Positions 1-11,766 of a stretch of 13,528 nt of DNA are shown one piece after another. A program made the position numbers and the translations under genes. The notes below the pieces were generated by a model that saw only the letters and a program-made list of their open reading frames with translations, was not told the origin of the DNA and did not search any database. Source of the stretch: Acanthamoeba sp. SK_2022b (Eukaryota > Discosea > Longamoebia > Acanthamoebidae). Location: assembly GCA_027943245.1 (NCBI GenBank), contig JANDJZ010000906.1:1-13528 (forward strand), in the 5' to 3' direction. Position 1 is the first letter of the stretch, and every line of letters begins with the position of its first letter.

Positions 1-3629
<3,629 letters not shown>

Positions 3630-3885
3630 TCGCCTGGCCTACAGCTCGGAGTAGCTTTCCACCTGGCAGATGCCTTGGCCAGCGTTGCGCTCGCAGCGAG
3701 AGCAGTAGCTGGCACTGTGCGCGTAGCTTGGCGTAGTGTGTGAGTGAAGATCAGGATCTTGTTTTTTCCGATCTCCAGGGCGCTTTGCCCAGTTTTCGAG
3801 TCTGAAATGGCGCCAAATTCTCTTGTTATTTGTGAAACGTTTCGCAAATAGCTTAGAGATAGTTGCATTTTATTTTGTACAGAAG
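3630..3885. promoter_or_regulatory. Divergent promoter region between PAP and OXNAD1
   Basis: The two head-to-head genes share only about 256 nt between start codons. The stretch holds an E2F-like sequence TTTGGCGCC (minus strand, 3817-3809), the 24-nt palindrome at 3827-3850, and a pyrimidine-rich stretch ending TTTTGTACAG just before the OXNAD1 start, which could be a splice acceptor of an intron in the leader. No clear TATA box was seen. A 14-codon ATG frame (3807-3851) would be an upstream ORF if transcription starts before it. Promoter function is inferred from position. Confidence 0.5.
3827..3850. promoter_or_regulatory. 24-nt near-perfect palindrome in the divergent promoter
   Basis: Centred between 3838 and 3839 on ACGT, the two 12-nt arms pair at 11 of 12 positions; the only mismatch is T3833 opposite G3844. 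The core GAAACGTTTC is a perfect ten-base palindrome. It lies 36 nt upstream of the OXNAD1 ATG, so it could be a dimeric transcription-factor site serving one or both genes. Function is inferred. Confidence 0.5.
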
Positions 3886-5176
3886 ATGGCAACGACACAC
3901 CTGCAGAGAACGGAGGGCCTAAAGCGACAGGCCGCAATCGTGGCAGCCCGCATTGTGAATATTTCAAATGAGACACCTACCGTGCGTCGATTCCTGCTCC
4001 GTCCGCAGCCGGCCAAACGCGAGGACGCGTCTGCAGACCTCTCTGTCTTTGATTTTCGCCCTGGCCAGTGGCTGGACTGCTTCCTGCCTGGCGTGGACGT
4101 ACGCCACGCTCACCCACAATTTATGATTTTTATTACAAAAAATAATAATTTTTATGGGCAGGTGGTGGGCGGGTACTCGATATGTTCGGACAGAAAGCAG
4201 TACGATAGGGAGGGTGTGATAGAGCTGGCCGTGAAGTACTCCTCGCATCCGCCAGCTGTGTGGATGCACACCCGAGCTCAGCCAGGTGCGCGCCCATACG
4301 CGCCAACGACTGGCTTTGCTTGATGCTGTTCTCATCACTCCCTGCGGCACAGGAGATGAGATTCGTATCCGCGTGGGCGGCGAGTTCTTGTTGGACGATG
4401 CCACGGCGAAGCAGAAGAAGATCCTCTTCATTGCTGGTTTCTCCTCCAACCCTCTCACCTGCATCACTACCGTTCACGAGCTCGCCTCTCTGCGATACTA
4501 ATTGGAGCAGGTGGAGTGGGCATCAATCCGCTCATCTCCATGATGAGAGAGCTGCATGACACGGAGGATTTCACACTTCCCGGTACACCCCTACTCCCAC
4601 CGCTACTTCTCCAATGTGATCACGTTCGCAGGAGGAGGTCTGACGTCCGCCATTACGGCTCCCAGGTCGGCGAGCCATGCTGCTCTACTCTGCCAGAGAG
4701 AGGGCCGAGCTGGCCTTCCACAAGGAGATCCGGGAGCTCACACGTGCGTGCGTGTCAGTGTTTGCTCTCTCCCCATCATGCGCCAGACCTCACTCCATGT
4801 GCAGGAGTTGACCCAAAACAACTATCTGCCAAGTTCTTCATTACGCAGGAAGACGCTGTGCCCAGCCAAGATGGTAACGTCGCTGTGATCGCCCTTGGCA
4901 TTCTGTTCTTCACACGCTCAACACAAAGTGGTCTCTCGCGCTCCAGGTATGGAGAAGGGCCGTATCGGAGCCCCGCAGCTGCAATCTGCGATCAACGAAC
5001 TCACAGGCGCCACGCACGCGGATGCCGAGTCCTCGACAACAGGCGCGCCGCCTCTTCCCTTGTCGTCGGTCGAAGCCTTCATTTGCGGACCCAAGACCAT
5101 GATCGACGAGTGCGTGGCAAATCTCGCGCACATCGGGCTACCCAAACCTCAGATCCACTACGAGAGCTGGTGGTGA
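3886..5176 (+). CDS. OXNAD1: OXNAD1-like NAD-binding oxidoreductase
   Basis: A ferredoxin-reductase/cytochrome-b5-reductase-type flavoenzyme that should pass electrons between NAD(P)H and an unknown acceptor; the vertebrate relative is thought to be mitochondrial. Seven exons: 3886-4098, 4162-4285, 4353-4436, 4511-4582, 4666-4743, 4805-4873, 4947-5176. All phases agree and encode 289 residues, close to the roughly 310 of vertebrate OXNAD1. Motifs are NETPTVRRF (28-36), FRPGQW (57-62), the flavin-binding VVGGYSICS (72-80), IELAVKY, RVGGEF, the dinucleotide-binding GGVGINP (141-147), LLYSARERAEL, FICGPKTM (258-265) and the family's terminal tryptophans. The N-terminus is basic and could be a targeting peptide. 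The 4437-4510 intron contains a perfect TACTAAT branch-point-like site. The ATG at 3886 is the first in frame. Confidence 0.93.
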
Positions 5177-5243
5177 CCTTGCATCCAAGACACAGGCAAA
5201 GAAATGGTTGGGAGAAAGATGAGAAATCGCACGGGGAAGGAAA

Positions 5244-6467
5244 ATGATGCAGCGCAGGGCGGCTCACCGTTTGCACACCCTTGGTAGGCACCTCTACTCT
5301 GGCCAAGCGTGCGATGGAATCGACGTCAGCCCCCTTAAGGGGCTTGACAGAAAATCGCGAGACTCAGGCCTCCTCTTGTTCTTTTGCCCGAAGTTGCCCA
5401 GGCCTTGGCTGCCAACCCCCGTGGTTGCTCTGGAGTCCACCATTATCTCTCACGGTGCGACTACGCCCGATTTGCTCGTTGCTGATGCTCTATCCGCCTC
5501 ATCATTTCCGCATTTCTTCTTGAAGGGATGCCCTTCCCCCAGAATCTGGAGACGGTCAGGTAGAGCGTGTGGTGCGTGATAATGGCGCTGTGCCCGCCAC
5601 CATTGCCATCCTGGAGGGAGTGATCCACGTCGGTATGCATTCGTTCCTCTTCTTTAGCCGCATGTAGAACTGCTCCGTTCTCACGCACGGTACAGGGCTG
5701 AGTCCTGAGGGACTGGAGAAGCTCGCTCGTGCTGGTAAGCAGGTGCACAAGGCTTCGCGTAGGGACCTCGCGGCCGTTGTGGCGGGCAAGCTGAACGGCG
5801 CCACCACTGTGTCGGGGACCTCCTACATCGCCAACCTGGTTGGCATTTCCGTGTTCGCTACCGGTGGCATCGGTGGTGTACACAGGGGTGGAGAGATCAG
5901 TACGTCGCTCGGCCATGCGAATGGGTCCTTGTGATCGCGAGGCGCCACACGAAAGTTGACCTGTCTTTCTCCTTCTCAATGCCTCGTGTGCTTGTTCCAG
6001 CCATGGACGTGAGCGCCGATCTCACCGAGCTCGGTCGCACGCCGATCGCCGTGGTTTGCGCCGGAGCCAAGTCCCTTCTCGACATCGGGCGCACTTGGAG
6101 TTCTTGGTACTGGCAATCGATCTCTCTATGCGCATTGCCGTCGAGACTCTGTCCTGACAAAGAAGCGCCTTCTCGTCTCCACACAACGCGTCGCGCTACA
6201 GGAAACGCAAGGAGTGGCTGTGGTGGGCTACGGCACCGACGAATTCCCTGCCTTCTTTACTCCGCACAGCGGTCACAAGGCCTCGTGGTATGTTGCAACA
6301 ACACTCGTACCCTCTTACTCGCGCCTCCCCTTGTCCGTACAAGGGGCAGGCCTTCATCGAGGGCACCTCCAACCCGGGCATCATCACCCACCAGTGGGGT
6401 GGCGTGGGAAGGTAAGGATCTGCTCCACCCGCGTCTTTTGTTGGTTGTTGGTTGTAGTTGGTTCACA

Positions 6468-6531
<64 letters not shown>

Positions 6532-7902
6532 CAAAAGGAACATCGCGGAATGCATGACCCGTTTGTCGCTGCCTCCTCTTCTCATCTCCTCCGTGGGCAA
6601 CGATGAGCTCGGGCACGCCTACATCAAGTGGGCCGACAAGATGGGCATGGTACGACGCGTCACACGTTCGATTCATCCACACTCGGAACTCGCGTGTCAC
6701 GCCACTTGTCCAATTTGGGTGCCATGGCGCTGACTGCTGGTGATGACCCCCCCCCCTCCCAATGCCCAGCCCACCCAGGGCATCTCCTTCTCGGACAGCG
6801 AAAGCACCGGCATCTATTCGGCCACCATGCAGACCGACGGCGAGCTTATGCACGTATTCAAGACCATCACGCCGCAGCAGGTTGCCCCCCCCCCTTCTCC
6901 TCCCCCGCCGATTCACGAGCGGCACCGATCTCAAGACTCGGTCGCTCACACTCCCCCAATCCAGGTGCTCAAGTTCCGCAAGCAGATCGAGGAGGCGGCG
7001 ATGGTGGTGGTGGACGGCAACATCTCCGTCGACACCATGCGAGCGCTCGTCACGACGTGCGTCGCGAGCGACACCGATGGTGCCCTGCCTACCCTCCCCC
7101 GCGCGCCAGCCTTTCGTTCCCTCACCGTGGGCGCCCCGTCGTAACAGTGTGGTTCGAGCCCACGTCCGTTGTCAAGAGCCTGCTGCCCAGCCAGGCCGGC
7201 GTCGTCTCCCACCTGACCTACGTCTCGCCGAACGCCGAGGAGCTCAACGCCATGGCGGCGGCGCTGGACGGCTCGGCCATGGGTACACGCATGCCCCACT
7301 CCTCCGCCAGCGCCCTTGTCGCTCACGCAGCCACACGGGTGTGTGGCCGGCAGACACCGCGCGGGACATGGGCACCATCGTCAAGAACGCATCGAAGCTG
7401 CTTCTGGCGGGAGTGAAGAACGTCCTGGTGACCTTGGGCCCCGACGGGGCCGTCCTCTTCCGGTTCGAGGAAGACGGCCGCCTCCGCGCTCACCACTTCC
7501 ACCCCGACCCGTCGCGCTCTGTGGTCCATGTCACCGGCGCTGGTACCAATCAATCCCTCGCGAGCGCCGGAGCTCCTTGACGCACAAAGCGCCAACTGAC
7601 ACGCGTCGTCCGCAATGTGTTGCTGTGGTCTGTCAGGCGACTGCTTTGTGGGCGGCACGGTGTGGGCTCTGCTTGCGCACACGGCCGGCGACACGGAGGC
7701 GGCCATCCCGTACGGCATGGCCGCGGCCAAGTTCACGGTCGAGTGGGACGGACCGGTGTCGCCCCACATCTCTGCGCGAGCAGTCACGGAGGCCACCACC
7801 ACCACCACCACCACCACGGCCGGACCCGCGTCGGCCACCAGCGCTCCATGGTGCCACACGCACGTAGCAATCAACACCTCTGTTGCCTCGCGGCTCTGCT
7901 AA
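5244..7902 (+). CDS. Pseudouridine-5'-phosphate glycosidase/PfkB kinase fusion, glycosidase half interrupted
   Basis: PfkB kinase phosphorylates pseudouridine; the glycosidase splits the product into uracil and ribose 5-phosphate. Likely exons: 5244-5308, 5368-5454, 5526-5632, 5696-5899, 6001-6106, 6202-6287, 6350-6411, 6538-6649, 6779-6880, 6965-7079, 7148-7282, 7354-7542, 7637-7902. Glycosidase motifs: [70 protein letters not shown] (the lysine region of the active site), [10 protein letters not shown]. Kinase motifs: [76 protein letters not shown] with the catalytic aspartate. Frame is lost at 5416-5420, 5555-5559 and 6094/6095, and the family's glycosidase C-terminal part plus kinase start are missing around 6288-6349. 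From 6350 onward all phases agree. Exon 1 looks like a mitochondrial presequence ([19 protein letters not shown]). Either a pseudogene or sequence/assembly errors. Confidence 0.85.
6327..6346. repeat. Perfect 8-bp inverted repeat, 4-nt loop
   Basis: CCCCTTGT and ACAAGGGG flank CCGT, just before the acceptor of the intron that joins the truncated glycosidase to the kinase. Its location at the exact place where conserved sequence is missing makes it worth noting, although short hairpins arise by chance. Confidence 0.6.
6469..6530. repeat. (CA)31 microsatellite in the PUMY-PfkB intron
   Basis: Sixty-two bases of pure CA sit in intron 6412-6537 between GGVGR and NIAEC of the kinase. They produce spurious Thr-His frames on one strand and Cys-Val frames on the other. 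The repeat lies immediately upstream of the AAAAG acceptor. Confidence 0.97.
7795..7815 (+). repeat. (ACC)7 trinucleotide run, poly-threonine
   Basis: Seven ACC units followed by ACG encode eight threonines near the C-terminus of the PUMY-PfkB product, after the conserved SPH end of the kinase fold. The run and the residues after it are absent from the family core and look like a repeat-driven tail extension. Confidence 0.85.
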
Positions 7903-8009
7903 AGGGAAACTTGAGGAACTCCTCTATACTACCAAGCAAGTGGCGTTCCGCTGTGGTTGCTGCTGCTTGGGCCAAGGCGCTCTGTTGGTGCAGTTCTCAT
8001 CCCGCCGCC

Positions 8010-8132
8010 ATGCATTACACTAGCACACAGCTCTACCTTGTCCTCGCTCTGGTTGCTGTCTTGGCGTTCTCTGCTTGCCTCGGGCCTGCTCCGGGTATCG
8101 TTCCCAAACCTTGGCGCGAGCTTGTTCTTTGA
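8010..8132 (+). CDS. Possible 40-residue secreted peptide
   Basis: The frame begins in a strong start context (GCCGCCATG) and encodes a hydrophobic signal-like segment (LYLVLALVAVLAFSAC, residues 8-23), then a short proline-rich remainder containing PKPWREL. An ATTAAA polyadenylation-like hexamer follows 31 nt after the stop (8164-8169). No family is recognised. It lies 107 nt after the PUMY-PfkB stop, so it may instead be part of that gene's 3' UTR, or the first exon of a longer gene (there is a GGTATCG donor-like site inside it). Evidence is context and signal-peptide shape only. Confidence 0.35.
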   Translation: MHYTSTQLYLVLALVAVLAFSACLGPAPGIVPKPWRELVL

Positions 8133-8668
8133 GGACAACGTTTTGATCCGACGCAAACATTTCATTAAATTATAATTTTTGGTAATTTAAATAGATTATT
8201 CTTTTATATATATTTAAATAACGCTCTGTACAGAAAAGCTCGGGGGAGGGGGACAAGGAGAGAAAGAGAGAGAAGAAGGAGATAGCGACGAAGAAGAGGT
8301 TCCCGCTCGTGCTGTCATGATGGGTCAGGGAGCAGAGTGTCGAGTGGATGAGAAGAACGTACTGACGAGCCTAGCATCGGCCCTGGCCACCCGAAGTGAC
8401 CAAGCGTCCGATTGGGGCGCCCGCATACAAGGGGGCCGCCCAGCAGGCTTGCCACCAGGGCTGGTGACAATCGCTGCGGTCGGTGCTCTCGCTCGTAGTT
8501 TGTCTTCTCATACACGCGGCCACCCCACTCCCCTCACCTCGACGACAGCACTCGCTCGAACCTTGCCTCGCGCTACCAGTCCTACTCACCGTCCTGTTGT
8601 ACAAGAATGCAAAGCATTAGCCACCTTGTTGTGATGTAGTATGATGCGTCTTGGTCGTACCTCCATGA
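8133..8668. other. Intergenic spacer: AT-rich island then purine-rich tract
   Basis: No supported gene. About 8155-8222 is strikingly AT-rich for this window, with repeated TTTAAAT motifs and a TATATATATTT run. About 8241-8300 is almost pure purine (GGGGGAGGGGG, GAGAGAGA, GAAGAAG). A plus-strand open frame at 8317-8634 lacks homology-like motifs. The spacer separates two convergent units (the 8010 peptide or PUMY-PfkB on plus, and the glycoprotein on minus), so it probably holds 3' ends. Confidence 0.6.
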
Positions 8669-9676
8669 CTAGTCACATTTTCGATAACGGCAGCGCCACC
8701 TAGCGCGCTCCTCCTCCAGAAGGCGCTGCTTCTCCTCGGCTTCGAGGCGTAGTTGCTTGCGCAGTATGGCCGCGTCGATGGCCCAGCAGAGGAGATGGTA
8801 GAAGAGCACTGACACCACGATCGAAACATGGAGGCACGGATCGAAGCAGATGAAGAGGACCAGCTGGTAGATGAGGTTCTCCACGAGCTCGTAACTTGCA
8901 GAGAAGGCCGCCCTCCGCAGAGGCCTTGGGAGGGGCGATCCCCGATAGGAGCTCCGCAGATGCAAGAGACGCGTTCTCAAAGGGCGCAGTAGAGTCCCAG
9001 TGGAGGCCCGATCTGCCTTGGGCTTCGAGGCACAGGGGGCGACGGCGACGGTTGGGGTCTTCAACGACGTAGAGTTCGAGTAGAAGGTCGGGTCCCAAGG
9101 GCAGGTCGCGGTGGCCAAGGTGGAAGCCTCATAGCGAGCCGCCAAAGGGCAGGTGTTCGAAGGTGAAGTCGTGGAGTTGGAGTAGTTGTATGTCGAGTTC
9201 AAAGTTGAGGTTGAAGTGGAGCGGGAGTTGTATGTCAAATTCAAGGTACAGGTTGCGTTGTCCAAGGCGGAGGCCTCCGAATGGAAGGAGATGGTCAATG
9301 AAGGGAAGAAGTTGGTGCTCGCAGGGCAGGTAGACAAAGTCAACTTGGGGGAGGAGCTCGACGTCGAGTTGGAGAGAGTTGAGGACAACTCTGTTCCATT
9401 AATGGAAGCTGTTCCATTGGCGACTGGGTCACAACTGGTGGGCCAGGTTGTCTCCAGCATTGAAGCAGGTCTGAAGATGTCCAAGAGCCTGGTGCCCACA
9501 AGGCTTGACATGCCAAAGATCACAGCAGCCAAGACCACCTTGCGGTAGGTAAGTTGGGTGTTGCCATCCACATTGACCTTGCGGACTGGAGGAAGAGTTG
9601 CCATGTTGGGGCACACGAGGGAGAGAACTAGGAGCAGCACAAGAGCCAGCATCACATTGCTGGACTTGGAAGCCAT
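8669..9676 (-). CDS. Unclassified multi-pass N-glycosylated membrane protein
   Basis: A single-exon 335-residue protein starting at the ATG that opens MASKSSNVML. I do not recognise a family. Residues 8-22 are a signal peptide or anchor (VMLALVLLLVLSLVC). A second hydrophobic segment spans about 46-66. A Ser/Thr/Asn-rich region (about 80-210) carries nine N-glycosylation sequons and scattered cysteines. An Arg-rich stretch spans 227-257, and two close hydrophobic segments span about 267-305. A charged, probably helical tail (LRLEAEEKQRLLEEERARW) follows. Residues 134-155 and 183-204 are an internal repeat with 12 of 22 identities, including EAS and ATC. This suggests a glycosylated extracytoplasmic domain between membrane anchors. 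An upstream in-frame ATG (9880) exists, but the chosen start gives the clean signal sequence. Expression is unproven. Confidence 0.72.
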   Translation of the reverse strand: MASKSSNVMLALVLLLVLSLVCPNMATLPPVRKVNVDGNTQLTYRKVVLAAVIFGMSSLVGTRLLDIFRPASMLETTWPTSCDPVANGTASINGTELSSTLSNSTSSSSPKLTLSTCPASTNFFPSLTISFHSEASALDNATCTLNLTYNSRSTSTSTLNSTYNYSNSTTSPSNTCPLAARYEASTLATATCPWDPTFYSNSTSLKTPTVAVAPCASKPKADRASTGTLLRPLRTRLLHLRSSYRGSPLPRPLRRAAFSASYELVENLIYQLVLFICFDPCLHVSIVVSVLFYHLLCWAIDAAILRKQLRLEAEEKQRLLEEERARWRCRYRKCD

Positions 9677-9748
9677 TGCTTTGTTGGTAGTAGTGGTTTG
9701 TGTGGTTCGGTAGGTGGGTGAAGATAAGCACAGGTGGGCGCAGGCTCT

Positions 9749-9758
9749 CCTAAATAGG
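9749..9758. promoter_or_regulatory. CArG-box/TATA-like element CCTAAATAGG
   Basis: The ten bases fit CC(A/T)6GG exactly and read CCTATTTAGG on the minus strand, 72-82 nt upstream of the glycoprotein ATG in the 176-nt divergent space shared with the F-box/LRR gene. It may be a MADS/SRF-type site or simply act as the TATA element. Function is inferred from position and consensus. Confidence 0.4.
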
Positions 9759-9852
9759 GCTGGTTTGTGTAGGAGTTGTGCGTGATCAAAAACACAATGT
9801 ACGCCTCTGGCACGAAACTTCAGCTGCGGACACTTGTGATCGCAGTCAGGCC

Positions 9853-10963
9853 ATGTCGCAAGTAGTGCTGGGCATGCCAACCCCGGTGCATAATCTGTTG
9901 CACATCTTTGTCCTTGTGCTCACGCCGTGCATGACGGGTGTTACTAGTTGGCCCTGCTGTCAAGAGAACTGCAGGAGGAGTTATATGATGCTGCAGTGGC
10001 GTGGGACGCGTGGCGTACCTCACCCGACACCCTTGGCCTCCTCGCTGTTCTACGGCCCGCCTCTCTCCACTTGAACCTGTCCTCGATCAGCACACTGATG
10101 CTATGTGCTGTGGGCAGCCTGCAGACGGGCCTCTCTCCTGTACGTCGATCGCTACACTCGTCGAGTGTTGTGCATGTCAGCCCTCTTCTTGGGATTGCCG
10201 CTGGTTCTCAATCCAGTTGTGTGGCAGGCAGACCGTGTGAAGCGGCTCTCATTGTACGACGTCACGGACGGACTTGATGCAACTGTTCAAGGCTATCTTT
10301 GATAGTTCTGACGAATTCGACGACGACTACCATATAGATGACGGACCGTCTCGTTGGAACCACTCCATCACGCACCTCACGCTGCGAAGCAGCTCCGCAT
10401 TGACGATCAAACCTGGCGTGCCTCCGTTCATCGACAGCTTCCCCTTCTCATCGCTCGTCGAACTCACACTCGATGGTCTGGATCTGCAGATGTGCCTCCT
10501 CTCCGCCCTCGAGCTCCACTGTACTCCCCTGTCGCGCCTCGCCCTCCATTCCTGCGCGGTTCCCGAGGACTTCATCATTGGCGCGTGCGCGCGACTCGAC
10601 CACCTCGAAGAGCTGCGGCTGCAGCACACCAGCATCGAGCGTGTTGACGAAACTGACACAGAGTTGGCCGATGCGCCAGAGACCAAGCCCCCACGCGAAC
10701 GCAAGTGGAATCGAGTCAACGAGCGTCTGCACACACTCAAGACCACGGGCTGGGACGTCGGGTCGTGGCTACCGCGCGTCCTGCCCATCGTCCCGTGCTT
10801 GACTTCTCTTTCCTTTCCCTGGACAGGTCCGTTGCTTCTCTAAGAAGTCGCCCTGTCTCTGCCCAACCTCAAGCGGTGCCCAGCCCCTCCCCATTCATAG
10901 ATGGATGCACAAGCGCTCTCTCTCTCTCTCTCTCTCTCACCAACGCTCCTGATCCAAACTCAA

Positions 10964-11010
<47 letters not shown>

Positions 11011-11703
11011 CACTCAGCCTGGACTTGATTTCCATGCTGAGCTCGAGTGGGCCAAGCAAGTCCGTGGAGGACATGCTGCTGTCTTTCTCGAGCCTCACCC
11101 AGCTGAACCTCAACTCGCCCGGCTCCTACAACTGGGCTGAGCACCTGCTGGCGCCCGCGCCTCCCATTACCGACCTACACGCGCTCGTGGTGCCTCATAT
11201 GAACTACTCTCGTGCCAAGTCGGCTCCCAATCCCTTTCTGCGATTCCCGCACCTCGTCAAGTTCGGGACGCACTTTGGCAGCGGCAATGGGACCCAGCTC
11301 CTGAAGGACCTCACGGCGTGCGAGCACCTACGGAGCTTACGCATTACGGGGGCGTTTTCCGGTACGGGCCACGCTCGCCCTACGCGATGGATTGGGCTGG
11401 CCGCTGATAGTGCTGTGTGCGCGGGCAGAGGAGGCGCTGGTGGAGTTTCTCATGCGCCGCGGCGAGCAACTGGAGAGCCTCGTGGTTCATTGCGGCCTGT
11501 ACATCTCGCGGGTCACCTTCACGAGCATCGGTCGCCACTGCCCTCACCTCCGCAAGCTGGATCTCACCGCCCGCAGCTTCGAGGCGGAGCATGCGCCCTC
11601 GCACTCGCCGGCTGTCGCTGGAAGTGAAGGTGGCTATCCGGTGGAGGGATTCGAGTGCATGCTGCGCCTAACGCGGCTGGACAAGCTCACTCTCCGATTC
11701 TAA
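9853..11703 (+). CDS. F-box-like/leucine-rich-repeat protein, frame interrupted
   Basis: The N-terminus resembles an F-box: MPTPVHNLLHIF, then LALLSRELQEELYDAAVAWDAW and LYVDRYTRRVL. Leucine-rich repeats follow (ITHLTLRSSS, LVELTLDGLDL, LSRLALHSC, LEELRLQHT, CLTSLSFPW, LPNLKRLDLISML, LTQLNLNS, LRSLRITG, LRKLDLTARSF, LDKLTLRF). Such proteins usually recruit substrates to SCF ubiquitin ligases. Segments: 9853-10014, 10118-10875, 11018-11361, 11429-11703; the last two junctions agree in phase. Disruptions: a frame change between HIF and LALLSREL (about 9910-9947), another between LYDVTD and LMQLFK (about 10265-10275), and an in-frame TAA at 10841-10843 inside a repeat. Removing short pseudo-introns (37, 31, 18 nt) would also restore reading but they are implausibly small. 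Decaying family member or sequencing errors. Confidence 0.68.
10876..11017 (+). repeat. LRR-gene intron with (CT)n and (AC)21 microsatellites
   Basis: The intron runs from AAGCG|GTGCCC to CACTCAG|C and rejoins the repeat as LPNLKRLDL in phase. It contains CT units at 10916-10938 and 21 AC units at 10967-11008, placed just before the acceptor as in the PUMY-PfkB intron. Confidence 0.85.
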
Positions 11704-11710
11704 AAAAAAA

Positions 11711-11726
11711 AATAAAAAAAAATAAA
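11711..11726 (+). terminator. Tandem AATAAA polyadenylation signals of the LRR gene
   Basis: Two AATAAA hexamers (11711-11716 and 11721-11726) lie in an A-rich stretch starting at the TAA stop codon of the F-box/LRR gene. The whole gap to the next ATG is only 63 nt, so the LRR 3' end and the BUD13 5' end must be very close or overlap. The stretch also ends in a TTGCTTTCAG acceptor-like sequence before the BUD13 start. Confidence 0.5.
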
Positions 11727-11766
11727 AACAACTCGGATTGCTTTCAGGAGCCAGGAAGAGCAAGAG

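Noticed and set aside
5331..5342. Perfect 12-nt palindrome CCCCTTAAGGGG
   Set aside because: It falls in the probable first PUMY-PfkB intron with no partner element nearby; chance is the simpler explanation.
6458..6530. Thr-His and Cys-Val repeat proteins
   Set aside because: These are translations of the intronic (CA)31 microsatellite, not genes.
8317..8634. Plus-strand 105-codon frame in the spacer
   Set aside because: It has no start context, splice logic, domain or membrane signal, and frames of this length are common in GC-rich sequence.
9186..9548. Plus-strand 120-codon frame with alternating charged and valine residues
   Set aside because: It lies antisense to the glycoprotein. Its pattern mirrors the Ser/Thr/Asn-rich repeats, and it has no signal or family features.
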